Below are positions 17,471-25,652 of a stretch of DNA of 64,000 bases, one piece after another. The DNA comes from Pigmentiphaga aceris (lineage in GTDB: Bacteria; Pseudomonadota; Gammaproteobacteria; Burkholderiales; Burkholderiaceae_B): the NCBI RefSeq assembly GCF_008119665.1, contig NZ_CP043046.1, forward strand, positions 4,216,001 through 4,280,000, written 5' to 3'. The notes below the pieces were generated by a model, which was given only the letters and a program-made list of their open reading frames with translations, made no database searches and was not told the origin of the DNA. Position 1 is the stretch's first letter, and each line of letters opens with the position of its first letter. The position numbers and the translations under genes are program-made.

Positions 17471-19417
17471 TCATAGCGTGTGCCGAGCGCCACGCGCTGG
17501 TGCGCTACCGAAGAACAGGTCGGTATCGATATCCACACCGGCCTCGCGCCACTCGGTGAACATGGTGGGAATCAAGCCGCACCCCACGAACAGCCCGTCC
17601 GGCGACGCCGCATCCCGAGATGGCTGGAAACGGAACAATTCCTGCAATTGAATGCGCCCGCTCTCCATGCCGGTAAGTTCGACAATGGAAGTGATGCGTC
17701 GACGGCCATCAGACGCCCGCGTCTGCTGAATCACGATGTCGATGGCCGATGCGATCTGTTCACGTATCGCAGTCAGCGGCAAATCCATGCCGGCCATCAA
17801 CACCAGGGTTTCCAGGCGCGCAATCGCGTCGCGCGGCGTGTTCGCGTGCAAGGTGGTCAGCGAGCCTTCGTGGCCGGTGTTCATGGCCTGAAGCATGTCC
17901 AGCGCTTCGGCTCCCCGGCACTCGCCGATCACGATGCGATCCGGGCGCATGCGCAGCGCATTGCGCACCAGATCCCGGATCAGAATGGCACCCCGACCTT
18001 CCAGATTGGCCGGGCGTGACTCCAGGCTGACCAGGTGCGGATGCCGCAGTCGCAGTTCGGCCGCATCTTCAATCGTGACGATGCGTTCACCCAGCGGGAT
18101 GAAGTTGGACAACACGTTCAGCAGCGTAGTCTTGCCGGACCCCGTGCCGCCTGACACCAGCACATTGCAACGCTGCTCGACGCAGCAATTCAAGAACCGC
18201 GCCATGGCCGTATCGACGGCCCCGACGGCGATCAGGTCTTCGATCCCCAGTCTGCGCTTAGAGAATTTTCGGATGGTGAGCGACGCACCGCGCAACGCCA
18301 CCGGCGCGATCACGGCGTTGACCCGCGAGCCATCGCGCAGCCGGGCGTCCACCATCGGTGAACTCTCATCGATCCGGCGTCCTAACGGGGCCACAATCCG
18401 CTCGATCACGCCCAGCACCGCGCGTTCGCTGCTGAAGCCTGTCGGATGGCGGCGAAGCTTGCCCGAGCGCTCGACGAATATCTCGTCAAAGCGGTTCACC
18501 ATGATTTCCGTCACCGCATCGTCGGCCAGCAAGCCTTCCAGCGGGCCAAGGCCAACGGCTTCATCCAGCACGTGTTGGCGCAGCACATTGCGGTCGATGT
18601 CGGGTGGAAGTTCCGGGTCGGTTTCGATCAGTTGCGACAGCAGGCGACCGGCTTCTTCTCGCAGTACGGCGTCGCTCATGCTCGACACATCGCGACGGCG
18701 CAGGTCCAGCCCGTCCAGCAGGCGAGAATGCAGACGTCGTCGCCATCTAAGGTCATCGGCAGCGGCGATCTGCTCGGTTGGTACATCGGGCACAGGAATC
18801 TCTGCTGATCGCGGGGATACGTCGGTGCGCGGTGTTGTCGGCAAAAACTGATCAGGCGTTTGATGGACGATACGTGTCTGCGTCAAAGACACAGCAGGTG
18901 CAGCCACGCCCTCCTTCCCTGCGAGCAGCGACTTGCGATGATGCGCAACGTCTTGATCTACCGCATCCGCAGCCTGACGCGTATTGCCCTGTTGCATGGT
19001 CCCCTGACGCGAATTGATTTCAGGCACATCCCGCGTGGGTACCGTGTCACGTGGGGCATCAACCCCACCATGGTCGGACGTCATGAACGCATCCCCACCC
19101 GCATATACCTCGCCCGCTTCCGCCGCCTCTGCCACGGTGCGAACCTGCAACATCGCCCCGCCGATGAATATCTCGTCATCGGGTTGCAGCGGCCCGTAAC
19201 GCGTGATGCGGCGGGCGTTGACCTGGGTGCCGGCCAACGAACCCAGGTCTTCGATATCCACACCTGCCGGCGTGCGACTCAGCCGCGCGTGGGAGCGCGC
19301 CACACGCCAGCCCGGCACCCGTATCGGGCAGGCATCGCTGCGCCCGATCAACACCGGCGAGTCACCCCGCCACACACGCCGACTGCCATCTTCCGCAGTA
19401 ATGACAACATCGATCAT
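17471..19417 (-). CDS. cpaF: CpaF/TadA pilus ATPase with an N-terminal FHA domain
   Basis: The 648-residue protein is a fusion. Residues 1-93 form a forkhead-associated domain, with PVLIGRSDACPIRV, SHARLSRTPAGVDIEDLGS and GTQVNARRI, which are the FHA phosphothreonine-binding strands. A linker of about 100 residues follows. From about 215 comes the VirB11/CpaF ATPase: EIMVNRFDEIFVERSGKL, the Walker A SGGTGSGKTTLLN, an Asp/Glu box VTIEDAAELRL and MRPDRIVIGECRGAEALDML (Walker B region). It powers assembly of the Tad pilus from the cytoplasm. The FHA domain is not part of classical TadA/CpaF and may link assembly to Ser/Thr phosphorylation; no such kinase gene is in the window. The start overlaps the cpaC stop by four bases. 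Confidence 0.93.
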   Translation of the reverse strand: MIDVVITAEDGSRRVWRGDSPVLIGRSDACPIRVPGWRVARSHARLSRTPAGVDIEDLGSLAGTQVNARRITRYGPLQPDDEIFIGGAMLQVRTVAEAAEAGEVYAGGDAFMTSDHGGVDAPRDTVPTRDVPEINSRQGTMQQGNTRQAADAVDQDVAHHRKSLLAGKEGVAAPAVSLTQTRIVHQTPDQFLPTTPRTDVSPRSAEIPVPDVPTEQIAAADDLRWRRRLHSRLLDGLDLRRRDVSSMSDAVLREEAGRLLSQLIETDPELPPDIDRNVLRQHVLDEAVGLGPLEGLLADDAVTEIMVNRFDEIFVERSGKLRRHPTGFSSERAVLGVIERIVAPLGRRIDESSPMVDARLRDGSRVNAVIAPVALRGASLTIRKFSKRRLGIEDLIAVGAVDTAMARFLNCCVEQRCNVLVSGGTGSGKTTLLNVLSNFIPLGERIVTIEDAAELRLRHPHLVSLESRPANLEGRGAILIRDLVRNALRMRPDRIVIGECRGAEALDMLQAMNTGHEGSLTTLHANTPRDAIARLETLVLMAGMDLPLTAIREQIASAIDIVIQQTRASDGRRRITSIVELTGMESGRIQLQELFRFQPSRDAASPDGLFVGCGLIPTMFTEWREAGVDIDTDLFFGSAPARGARHTL

Positions 19418-20808
19418 TGCGGCTCCAGCAGGAAAGGATCACGATTGGCCGGGCCGTGCAAGGTCAGCGGCTCGGTAAAGGTCTGCTCCAACGCACGGTT
19501 GGCGCGTGTCACCGGTGCGGCGGAATCCGGGTGGGCAGGTGTCACCACCACCGGCGTCACGAACACCACCAGTTCGGTTTCGCGCAGCTGATAACGACGC
19601 GACCGGAACAGCGCGCCCAGCACCGGCAGTTCGGACAAGCCCGGCACCTTGTCCACGTCTTCCGCATGTTCACGTGACAGAAAGCCGCTCAACACCAGCG
19701 TCTCGCCGGATCGCACGTTGAACTCGGTCTCGGTGCGGCGCGTCTTCAAAGCCGGCCCGCTCGTTGCCGCGACCGACAGATCGACCGAACTGACCTCGAT
19801 CTCAATCAACGAACGCACAGTGCCTTGCTGGTCGACACGCGGTGTAATGCCAAGCGTCACGCCGTATGGTTTGAAGGTGGTCGATGAAGCACCGTTTCGG
19901 TCCACCGTGGCGTATGGCACTTCACCGCCCGCCTGGAAGCGAGCGGTGGAACCACTTCGCGCAGACAGCTTTGGTTCGGCCAGCACCACCGCATCGCCAG
20001 CCTGCGCCATGGCGGTCAACCTGGCCTGCAACAGCGCATTCAAACCGAAGTAGCCAAGTGGGCCGCCGCTGGACGGAAACGGGGCATCCAGCGGGCTTTC
20101 GCCCGGTCGGGATTGCAGACGACGCCCGCCTGCTTCATAGGCCACCCCGGTGGTAAGGCCGCCCGTCGAGGTCTGGTCCCAGCGCAAACCCAATTCCTGC
20201 ACTTTCGAACGCGGAATCTCCACCACTTTCACGTCGATCGAAATCATGCTTTCCCAGCCAAGCTGACCGGTGAAGTCGATGATCTGCGGATACCGCTTGG
20301 CCAAGGTGGCGATGCGCGACCGATCAATCTCGGACAGGTCATCGCCCTCGATGATCAGCTTGTCGCCCACCGGGGTACTGCGCGCATTCGGAATGCGCGT
20401 CAGAAACGCGGCCAGTTCCTGCTGCACGCGGCGCGTATCGGCAGGCAGCACATTCACATGAATACGCCGGGACCGGCCGTCGCGCTGCCAGATCACCAAC
20501 GTGGAATTACCCGCCTGTTTGGCGAACAGCACCACCTCCTTGCCCTCGGCCGGTGCTGCGCTCAACACGCGGCCATTGCCTACCGCCACGCGACCCAGAT
20601 CGGGCGCATCGACAATCTGCGACTCGCCTACCAGCATGTCGATATCGGGTTCATCCGTGGCGGCCGACGCCGATGCCACTGGCGGCGGAATCGGTTCCGT
20701 CATCCTGAACGCGGGGGGCGCAGGCGGTACGGCGTGCGCAGGCATGACATGCGCGAACATGACCAAGGCCATCGCGAACCAGCACGGCAACATACAACGA
20801 CGGTTCAT
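19414..20808 (-). CDS. cpaC: CpaC/RcpA-like secretin of the Tad pilus
   Basis: The 464-residue protein has a signal peptide (cleavage near HAVPPAP, about residue 27) and a pilus-formation N-terminal domain at about 55-125, with LGRVAVGNGRVLSAAPAEGKEVV. A BON-like segment spans about 125-190, and the secretin core (about 245-425) contains VVLAEPKLSARSGSTARFQAGGE and GETLVLSGFLSRE. It would form the outer-membrane ring through which the pilus leaves. Overlaps of four bases with cpaB and cpaF show translational coupling. A separate RcpB/CpaD gene is not seen. Confidence 0.92.
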   Translation of the reverse strand: MNRRCMLPCWFAMALVMFAHVMPAHAVPPAPPAFRMTEPIPPPVASASAATDEPDIDMLVGESQIVDAPDLGRVAVGNGRVLSAAPAEGKEVVLFAKQAGNSTLVIWQRDGRSRRIHVNVLPADTRRVQQELAAFLTRIPNARSTPVGDKLIIEGDDLSEIDRSRIATLAKRYPQIIDFTGQLGWESMISIDVKVVEIPRSKVQELGLRWDQTSTGGLTTGVAYEAGGRRLQSRPGESPLDAPFPSSGGPLGYFGLNALLQARLTAMAQAGDAVVLAEPKLSARSGSTARFQAGGEVPYATVDRNGASSTTFKPYGVTLGITPRVDQQGTVRSLIEIEVSSVDLSVAATSGPALKTRRTETEFNVRSGETLVLSGFLSREHAEDVDKVPGLSELPVLGALFRSRRYQLRETELVVFVTPVVVTPAHPDSAAPVTRANRALEQTFTEPLTLHGPANRDPFLLEPQ

Positions 20809-21866
20809 CGTGTCCCCCGGGGCGCAAGCGGATTCAAGGGCAACATATCGGTCTGGCCAGCAGCCTGTTCGATCAGGGATGCAGCGAGCTGTCCACCCGA
20901 GATTGAGGGTGCGGCGTCTCCCACGCCTGGCGCAAGCATCGAGTCGGGCCCGGCAAGCGGCATGCTCAACATTGGCGTGCCGGTGCCGGGCACATAGGTG
21001 GGCAGTGCGACAGCGGGCAATTCGATATTGCCTGGTTCGTCATCACCAGCAGACCCTGCCGAGGCCAAGGACGGCATCTGCTTGACGGCCTGATCGCCGT
21101 ACACCACCGCAACCCGCGCGGGTCGCCGCACTGGTGCAGGCTGAATGCCGAAGATGGCGGGCAAATCACCGGACTGGGTTGGTCCTTTTGCCTGTGCATC
21201 TTTGGCACCACGCAGCACGGCGGAAATCGTGCCACCCTGACGCGCCACGATCAGCTTCACGGCTTCTTCCGGGGTCGTGTCGAGCGTCACGGTGGAAAAC
21301 GTGCGTTCGGCTTCGCCAGCCGCTGCTGGCACGATCTGCCTCCCGGTTGCCAACACATGCACGGCGGGCAGCAACAGCCTGGTCACCCGTTTGCGCTGGT
21401 GATCGAACGACACGTACACATCGATCACGTCACTGGGCACCAGCATGCCCGACACCGAACTGATCTCATCGACGGCCAACGTGATTGCCCGTCGCCCTTC
21501 GCGCAGTTGCGACGAGAACGGTGCGGCACGCCCTGCCGACAGGTGTGACCACAGAATGGGCTCGCCACGACGCACGGCGTGGCCCAGCGACGCCGCATCG
21601 ATCTGCACGAATTGCTCGGGGGTGATGGCGCTGTCCGATGCCCATTCGCGCGGCATGTCGCGCGTGGCTACCGTGTCGGCGCTGATCTTGGCACCCGGCA
21701 TCAGGTCGGTGGCGGCCACGACCACCGTTACCATCGGCACACGGCCTTCCGCTTCGATGCGGGCCACCTGGCCGGCAATGTAATGACGCGTGCTCCACGC
21801 CGCCAAGCCACCGGCACACAGCGCAACCGCCAACAGCAGGAAACGCGGATCAAGATATTTACGCAT
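20805..21866 (-). CDS. cpaB: CpaB/RcpC-like Flp pilus assembly protein
   Basis: The 353-residue protein has an N-terminal membrane anchor (FLLLAVALCAGGLAAWSTR). A SAF domain at about 45-110 contains VVVAATDLMPGAKISADTV and GHAVRRGEPIL, and the following CpaB region has VTLDTTPEEAVKLIVARQGGT. CpaB-type proteins act in the periplasm next to the secretin, possibly on peptidoglycan. The C-terminal 100 residues are Pro-, Ala- and Gly-rich and longer than usual. The gene lies six bases after the small pilin-like gene and overlaps cpaC. Confidence 0.9.
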   Translation of the reverse strand: MRKYLDPRFLLLAVALCAGGLAAWSTRHYIAGQVARIEAEGRVPMVTVVVAATDLMPGAKISADTVATRDMPREWASDSAITPEQFVQIDAASLGHAVRRGEPILWSHLSAGRAAPFSSQLREGRRAITLAVDEISSVSGMLVPSDVIDVYVSFDHQRKRVTRLLLPAVHVLATGRQIVPAAAGEAERTFSTVTLDTTPEEAVKLIVARQGGTISAVLRGAKDAQAKGPTQSGDLPAIFGIQPAPVRRPARVAVVYGDQAVKQMPSLASAGSAGDDEPGNIELPAVALPTYVPGTGTPMLSMPLAGPDSMLAPGVGDAAPSISGGQLAASLIEQAAGQTDMLPLNPLAPRGTR

Positions 21867-21871
21867 GACGC

Positions 21872-22138
21872 TTACCCCGCTAGGCTCAGCGCGTAGCCGA
21901 AGCCGCGTTGAAAGCGGCGCAAGCCATCGACGAAGGCGGAGGCAAGTCCGCCGTCTTCGCCAAACAGGCCCAGGCCGACCGCACCGCCGATCAAGGCCAC
22001 CACGATGATGATCGCCTCGACACTGGCCTGACCTGCGGCGTGATGTCGGCCAAGTCCGCGAGACACATCACCACCCCGACACCGTGGCAAACGGACAGGG
22101 CGAACACCTGCACTGCGCAGGAAAACCGGGCGCTTCAT
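21872..22138 (-). CDS. Small prepilin-like protein
   Basis: The 88-residue product has a basic leader of about 37 residues and then GQASVEAIIIVVALIGGAV, a type IV prepilin-like motif: Gly at -1, Glu at +5 and a long hydrophobic helix. The remaining 30 residues are short (ASAFVDGLRRFQRGF), as in Flp pilins, but the Tyr after Glu is missing. It is probably a minor pilin or pseudopilin. Its ATG overlaps the stop of the upstream gene by four bases, and cpaB follows after six bases. Confidence 0.7.
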   Translation of the reverse strand: MKRPVFLRSAGVRPVRLPRCRGGDVSRGLGRHHAAGQASVEAIIIVVALIGGAVGLGLFGEDGGLASAFVDGLRRFQRGFGYALSLAG

Positions 22139-22920
22139 CGAACCTCTCCAATACGAACATGACTGAGCCAATCGCCCAGCTTTTCCGGCAAGATGCGCAG
22201 ACCGGCATTCGCCGGGTCTGTCTGCAACACGAAAACCGAACTACCAGATGCCTGCCGGTCGGTGACCAGCGCAAGCGTGGACCCGTTGTGCTGCCAGAAA
22301 CTGCTGGCGGGCCATGACAGGGGTTGCGGTCCACACGGGGTACTGACCATCGTGCGGTCCATGCGCCAGCCCTGACGCTGCAAGGCTGCACACAGGCGCT
22401 GATGCAGCACCGGTGCCGAGCTGGTTCCGGTCAGCACCTGCTGGCGCACCACACCCGTGTCGTCGCGGGTGGCGACATCCATGCGCACCTCCATGCCCGC
22501 AGGCTGCCAGCGCAGCGCAGGCAGCGTCGGGCGCTGCTGAAGATCGATTGCCGACGCGCTGCCATGAGTACGGGTGGCACTGGTGGCAACCAGGCGAACC
22601 AGCCAATGCACGTCGCCTGCCTTGCCTGCCATCAGCAAGCCGTCGGGCATGGCTTGCAATTGCGGGGGAGCGGAAACTTGCGCGATCAGTCCGACCGCCA
22701 CATCTGCGATATTGGCGGGTACCTCGAAGGTCTTCAGCGATGCCTGACGCCCGAAAAGCCACATCGCATTGGTGTCGATGGCCTCCGTGCTGCCCGCAGG
22801 CAACTGCCAATCAGGGCCAAGCGCCCGTGCGGGTGACGTGGTCATCGTTGCTGCGATGCCAAATGCAAACAGCAGGCGAAAAAAACCCTGGGCTAGGCAA
22901 TGGTTTATGCGGCGAATCAT
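22135..22920 (-). CDS. Exported protein of unknown function within the Tad operon
   Basis: The 261-residue product from the ATG at 22920 has an N-terminal signal sequence (FFRLLFAFGIAATMTTSPARAL, cleavage near ARA). The mature part has no motif I recognise. It contains single Cys residues in RLCAALQRQGWRMDR and STPCGPQPLSW, which could form a disulphide, and segments such as SSFWQHNGSTLALVTDR that look beta-rich. It overlaps the TadE-like gene upstream and the small pilin gene downstream by four bases each, so it is a firm member of the operon. A periplasmic assembly or minor-pilin partner role is possible. It does not look like TadD, which has TPR repeats. Confidence 0.65.
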   Translation of the reverse strand: MIRRINHCLAQGFFRLLFAFGIAATMTTSPARALGPDWQLPAGSTEAIDTNAMWLFGRQASLKTFEVPANIADVAVGLIAQVSAPPQLQAMPDGLLMAGKAGDVHWLVRLVATSATRTHGSASAIDLQQRPTLPALRWQPAGMEVRMDVATRDDTGVVRQQVLTGTSSAPVLHQRLCAALQRQGWRMDRTMVSTPCGPQPLSWPASSFWQHNGSTLALVTDRQASGSSVFVLQTDPANAGLRILPEKLGDWLSHVRIGEVR

Positions 22921-23738
22921 CGGGCATCCACTGCGTTTGCCGGCACCAATCCCAACCACGGGCTAAGCCAGTCGAAATTAGGTGCGGGACGTTGCCAGCC
23001 GGCATCCAAGGGCTGCAAAGCAGAGGTAGCCGACCGCCCTGTCTGCACAGATTGCGTGGCATTGGCCGACCAAGCCAGACGCGACGAAGCCATGGTTGTT
23101 TGCGCTGCGCTATCGCTACCTGCATGGCCGACGCCTGCAAGAATCGCAATGCGCCGGTGAATCGGCGGCGTGATGCCACCCGTCCACAAGGTGCCAAGAC
23201 CGTTGGAGGATGTGCTGGTATTGCCAGGCTTGCCTGAACTGGCCCCTGTGCCCGCGACGGGCGCCACACGCACCCGCGCGGTGACGATGCCCGCATCCAA
23301 CCCCCAATCCTGGCGCAGTTGGCGGGCGTGCGCGTTCTGGCCCCCGATCTGCCAGTTTGCGCTCGCATCATTGGCGACCGTGACCGAGGCACCCAACCCG
23401 CTGCCGTCCAGCGTCAGCATGGCGCGGCCACCGCGATCGGTCCATCGCTGGTTGGCGTTCTGGAACGGATACGCCGTGGCACGGGCCGGGTCGGGCGCGC
23501 CGCGCACCGTGGCAAAGGCCACGCCGCTTGCCGCATGCATGCTTTGCAGGCTCAGGTCTTGATAGCGGCCCAGCACAGGGATCAATACGAAGAGACCGGC
23601 AAGTGCGACCATGCCAATCAGCGCTTCGGTCAGGCTTTGTCCCTTGGCACGCGAAGCGATGAAAGCAGCTTTGACCAATGCAGTTTCTTGCACGCGCATG
23701 GATGCTGCCTGTCGTGCTATCAGACGATGCGCACTCAT
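22917..23738 (-). CDS. TadE-like pseudopilin
   Basis: The 273-residue product has a basic leader of about 35 residues and then GQSLTEALIGMVALAGLFVL, the pseudopilin pattern with Gly at -1 and Glu at +5 typical of TadE/TadF. The rest is periplasmic, Gly/Ser/Ala-rich and much longer than the 140-200 residues usual for TadE. It includes PITHRRIAILAGVGHAG-like hydrophobic patches near residue 220. Overlaps of four bases on both sides place it in the Tad operon. It is probably a minor pilus component that needs a prepilin peptidase, which is not encoded nearby. Confidence 0.75.
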   Translation of the reverse strand: MSAHRLIARQAASMRVQETALVKAAFIASRAKGQSLTEALIGMVALAGLFVLIPVLGRYQDLSLQSMHAASGVAFATVRGAPDPARATAYPFQNANQRWTDRGGRAMLTLDGSGLGASVTVANDASANWQIGGQNAHARQLRQDWGLDAGIVTARVRVAPVAGTGASSGKPGNTSTSSNGLGTLWTGGITPPIHRRIAILAGVGHAGSDSAAQTTMASSRLAWSANATQSVQTGRSATSALQPLDAGWQRPAPNFDWLSPWLGLVPANAVDAR

Positions 23739-25156
23739 TTGAACCCCTGCAAACTACGCGCCAACACGCGCTCTTCCTGACGCACCGGCACCAGTCGGGC
23801 CTGCCAGTAAGGCTGGAACAGATTGGCCCGCTCGCCGCGTCCATCCGGGCGCGGCGCAGGTCGCACGTAATAGGTTTCGGCGGCTGCCATTGCAGCCATG
23901 TCGCCACCGGCCGTATGCGTGCCGATATGCAGCTTGTCCACGCCCGCTTTCACACGGCTGCTGCCGTCGGTCGTCGGCAAGCGCGCCTGCGGTTCCCGCA
24001 GACGCAGCACAAAACGCACGCTGTCTCGCCCACTGCTCAACCCTGCATTCGCCGGCAATCCGCGACCACCCAGCCGAACCGGTTCCGTAAACGCCCAGGC
24101 CTGCCCCAAGGGATTGCTGCTGCCACCGAAAATGTTCCAGTTCGACTGCCGCGTGGCCCAGCGCCAGAAGTCTTCCTGGCTGAAGTCAGTCGGCACAGCG
24201 TCTTCAACCATGCCTTCGATTTCTTCCACCACGTCCAGCGGGTTGCCCGTGGTTTGCGCCAACGCGCGGCCCATCGGGTATTCGCGGAAGTAGCAGCCAA
24301 TCCACTGGTTCGAACGCAGCGCATGCCAGGACTGGGTGTCGGTAGCCTCCCAGCCCTCCAGGCCCAGTTGCTGCGTAGCGCCGTTCCGGCGCAGCTCGTG
24401 GCGCAGCCAGGGGCAACGCGCACTGACTGGGAGCAGGCTGCGGGCAATGTAATTGCGCGGACCAAGATAGTCGTAGGGTGCGACGGCCTGCGCGGCCACC
24501 GCACGAAGCGATTCACGTGCCGAGCCAGACTGCCATCGCAAGGTACCCGGCAGCGTGTCTGCCAGCACGTCGGCCAGCGGCGGTGTCCCGTCATAGTTCG
24601 CGGCAACCACAGCTTCGATGGCATCAAGCCGGCTTTGCGCCAAGGTATTGAATACTGCGCGCTGGGCGGTCATCAATACCTGGTGAACCGTTTGGTCGTG
24701 CGCATCGAATGCCCTGGCCAGCGCCGGCCTTTGGCCGACGGCACCTGCTGACTGCGCATAGGCGGTGCCGTGGGCAACGCCGAAGAAACTGGTGATCACG
24801 CCAAGCGGCGGATTCGATTGTGCCAACTGCAGCGCCTCGGTATCGCCAAAACGCGCCCAGGACGCCATGGTGACCAAGTGCGCCATGGCAACCTGATGCG
24901 CAAGCTGCGCCCGGTTCACGTACGCATGAAAATTCAAGGCCCGCGCCTGGATCACCGCACCGCTATAGGCAGCGGCATCGACAACATGAACCAGGCGCGT
25001 CTTGGCACCGATCAATTGACCGGCGTTGAACAGGTGAATCAACACAGCCGACCCAAGCACCAGCAGAAACAGGACAAGCACCAGCGCCTGTCCACGCACT
25101 GCGCTCGCACCGGACGGAAATCCGGCAGCAGGTGCCCAGGTGGCGCGCTTCATCAC
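23735..25156 (-). CDS. TadG-like protein with N-terminal Tad pilin-like helix
   Basis: The 473-residue protein starts with a short basic leader and GQALVLVLFLLVLGSAVL, the PF13400-type helix of TadG-like proteins, without Glu at +5. The following LVHVVDAAAYSGAVIQARAL is the usual continuation (D-A-A-A-xx-G). The large periplasmic remainder has no von Willebrand factor MIDAS motif that I can see, so it differs from classical TadG. It contains conserved-looking stretches such as FHAYVNRAQLAHQVAMAHL. It lies between the Flp-like pilin and the TadE-like gene with four-base overlaps. A structural or tip role in the pilus is inferred. Confidence 0.75.
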   Translation of the reverse strand: MMKRATWAPAAGFPSGASAVRGQALVLVLFLLVLGSAVLIHLFNAGQLIGAKTRLVHVVDAAAYSGAVIQARALNFHAYVNRAQLAHQVAMAHLVTMASWARFGDTEALQLAQSNPPLGVITSFFGVAHGTAYAQSAGAVGQRPALARAFDAHDQTVHQVLMTAQRAVFNTLAQSRLDAIEAVVAANYDGTPPLADVLADTLPGTLRWQSGSARESLRAVAAQAVAPYDYLGPRNYIARSLLPVSARCPWLRHELRRNGATQQLGLEGWEATDTQSWHALRSNQWIGCYFREYPMGRALAQTTGNPLDVVEEIEGMVEDAVPTDFSQEDFWRWATRQSNWNIFGGSSNPLGQAWAFTEPVRLGGRGLPANAGLSSGRDSVRFVLRLREPQARLPTTDGSSRVKAGVDKLHIGTHTAGGDMAAMAAAETYYVRPAPRPDGRGERANLFQPYWQARLVPVRQEERVLARSLQGFK

Positions 25157-25458
25157 TGTGCGCCGCCCAGCGCCGCGTTACCTGTGAACGACTTCAGCGA
25201 GCGCGCGGCAGCCTGCGCCTTGGCCGTGCTGGCCGCCCCTTGCGCGGCCTGAGATTCGGCCGAACCGTCTTCACCCGCAATTTCCTGCACCATCGCTGCG
25301 GTCTGCGAGCGGATCACCTGGCCGAACAACTGATAAACGGCAATTGCCGCGACCGCGATCAGCGCCACGATGATGATGTACTCCGTCATACCCTGTCCGA
25401 GCTGCCTTTTTCCCTGCCCTTTACCCTGCGCCTTTCCCCACACCTTGCTCCGCACCAT
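25153..25458 (-). CDS. Flp-type major prepilin (candidate)
   Basis: The 101-residue product from the ATG at 25458 has a very basic leader (KVWGKAQGKGQGKRQ) and then GQGMTEYIIIVALIAVAAI. Cleavage after the Gly before Gln gives Glu at +5 and Tyr at +6, the exact Flp pilin motif. The C-terminal half is hydrophilic and Ala/Ser/Gln-rich, longer than in minimal Flp pilins. It is the first gene of the minus-strand operon and overlaps the TadG-like gene by four bases. It is the most likely major pilin. Confidence 0.75.
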   Translation of the reverse strand: MVRSKVWGKAQGKGQGKRQLGQGMTEYIIIVALIAVAAIAVYQLFGQVIRSQTAAMVQEIAGEDGSAESQAAQGAASTAKAQAAARSLKSFTGNAALGGAQ

Positions 25459-25652
25459 GCCTGCCTCCCGCGAACGCCGGCATCGCTGATTCACGACGCC
25501 CCGGGTCCGCACGAAAGCAGTCTCACGGCCGGGCCGATCCCGGACAATGCGCAGTAACCGACATGGATGAAGATGTCCTGACGATGCTCGCCTGCTGTTC
25601 TTCGGCACGACCCATGCTAAGTTCACGCCTTCCTCCGAAGGCCAGCATCACC

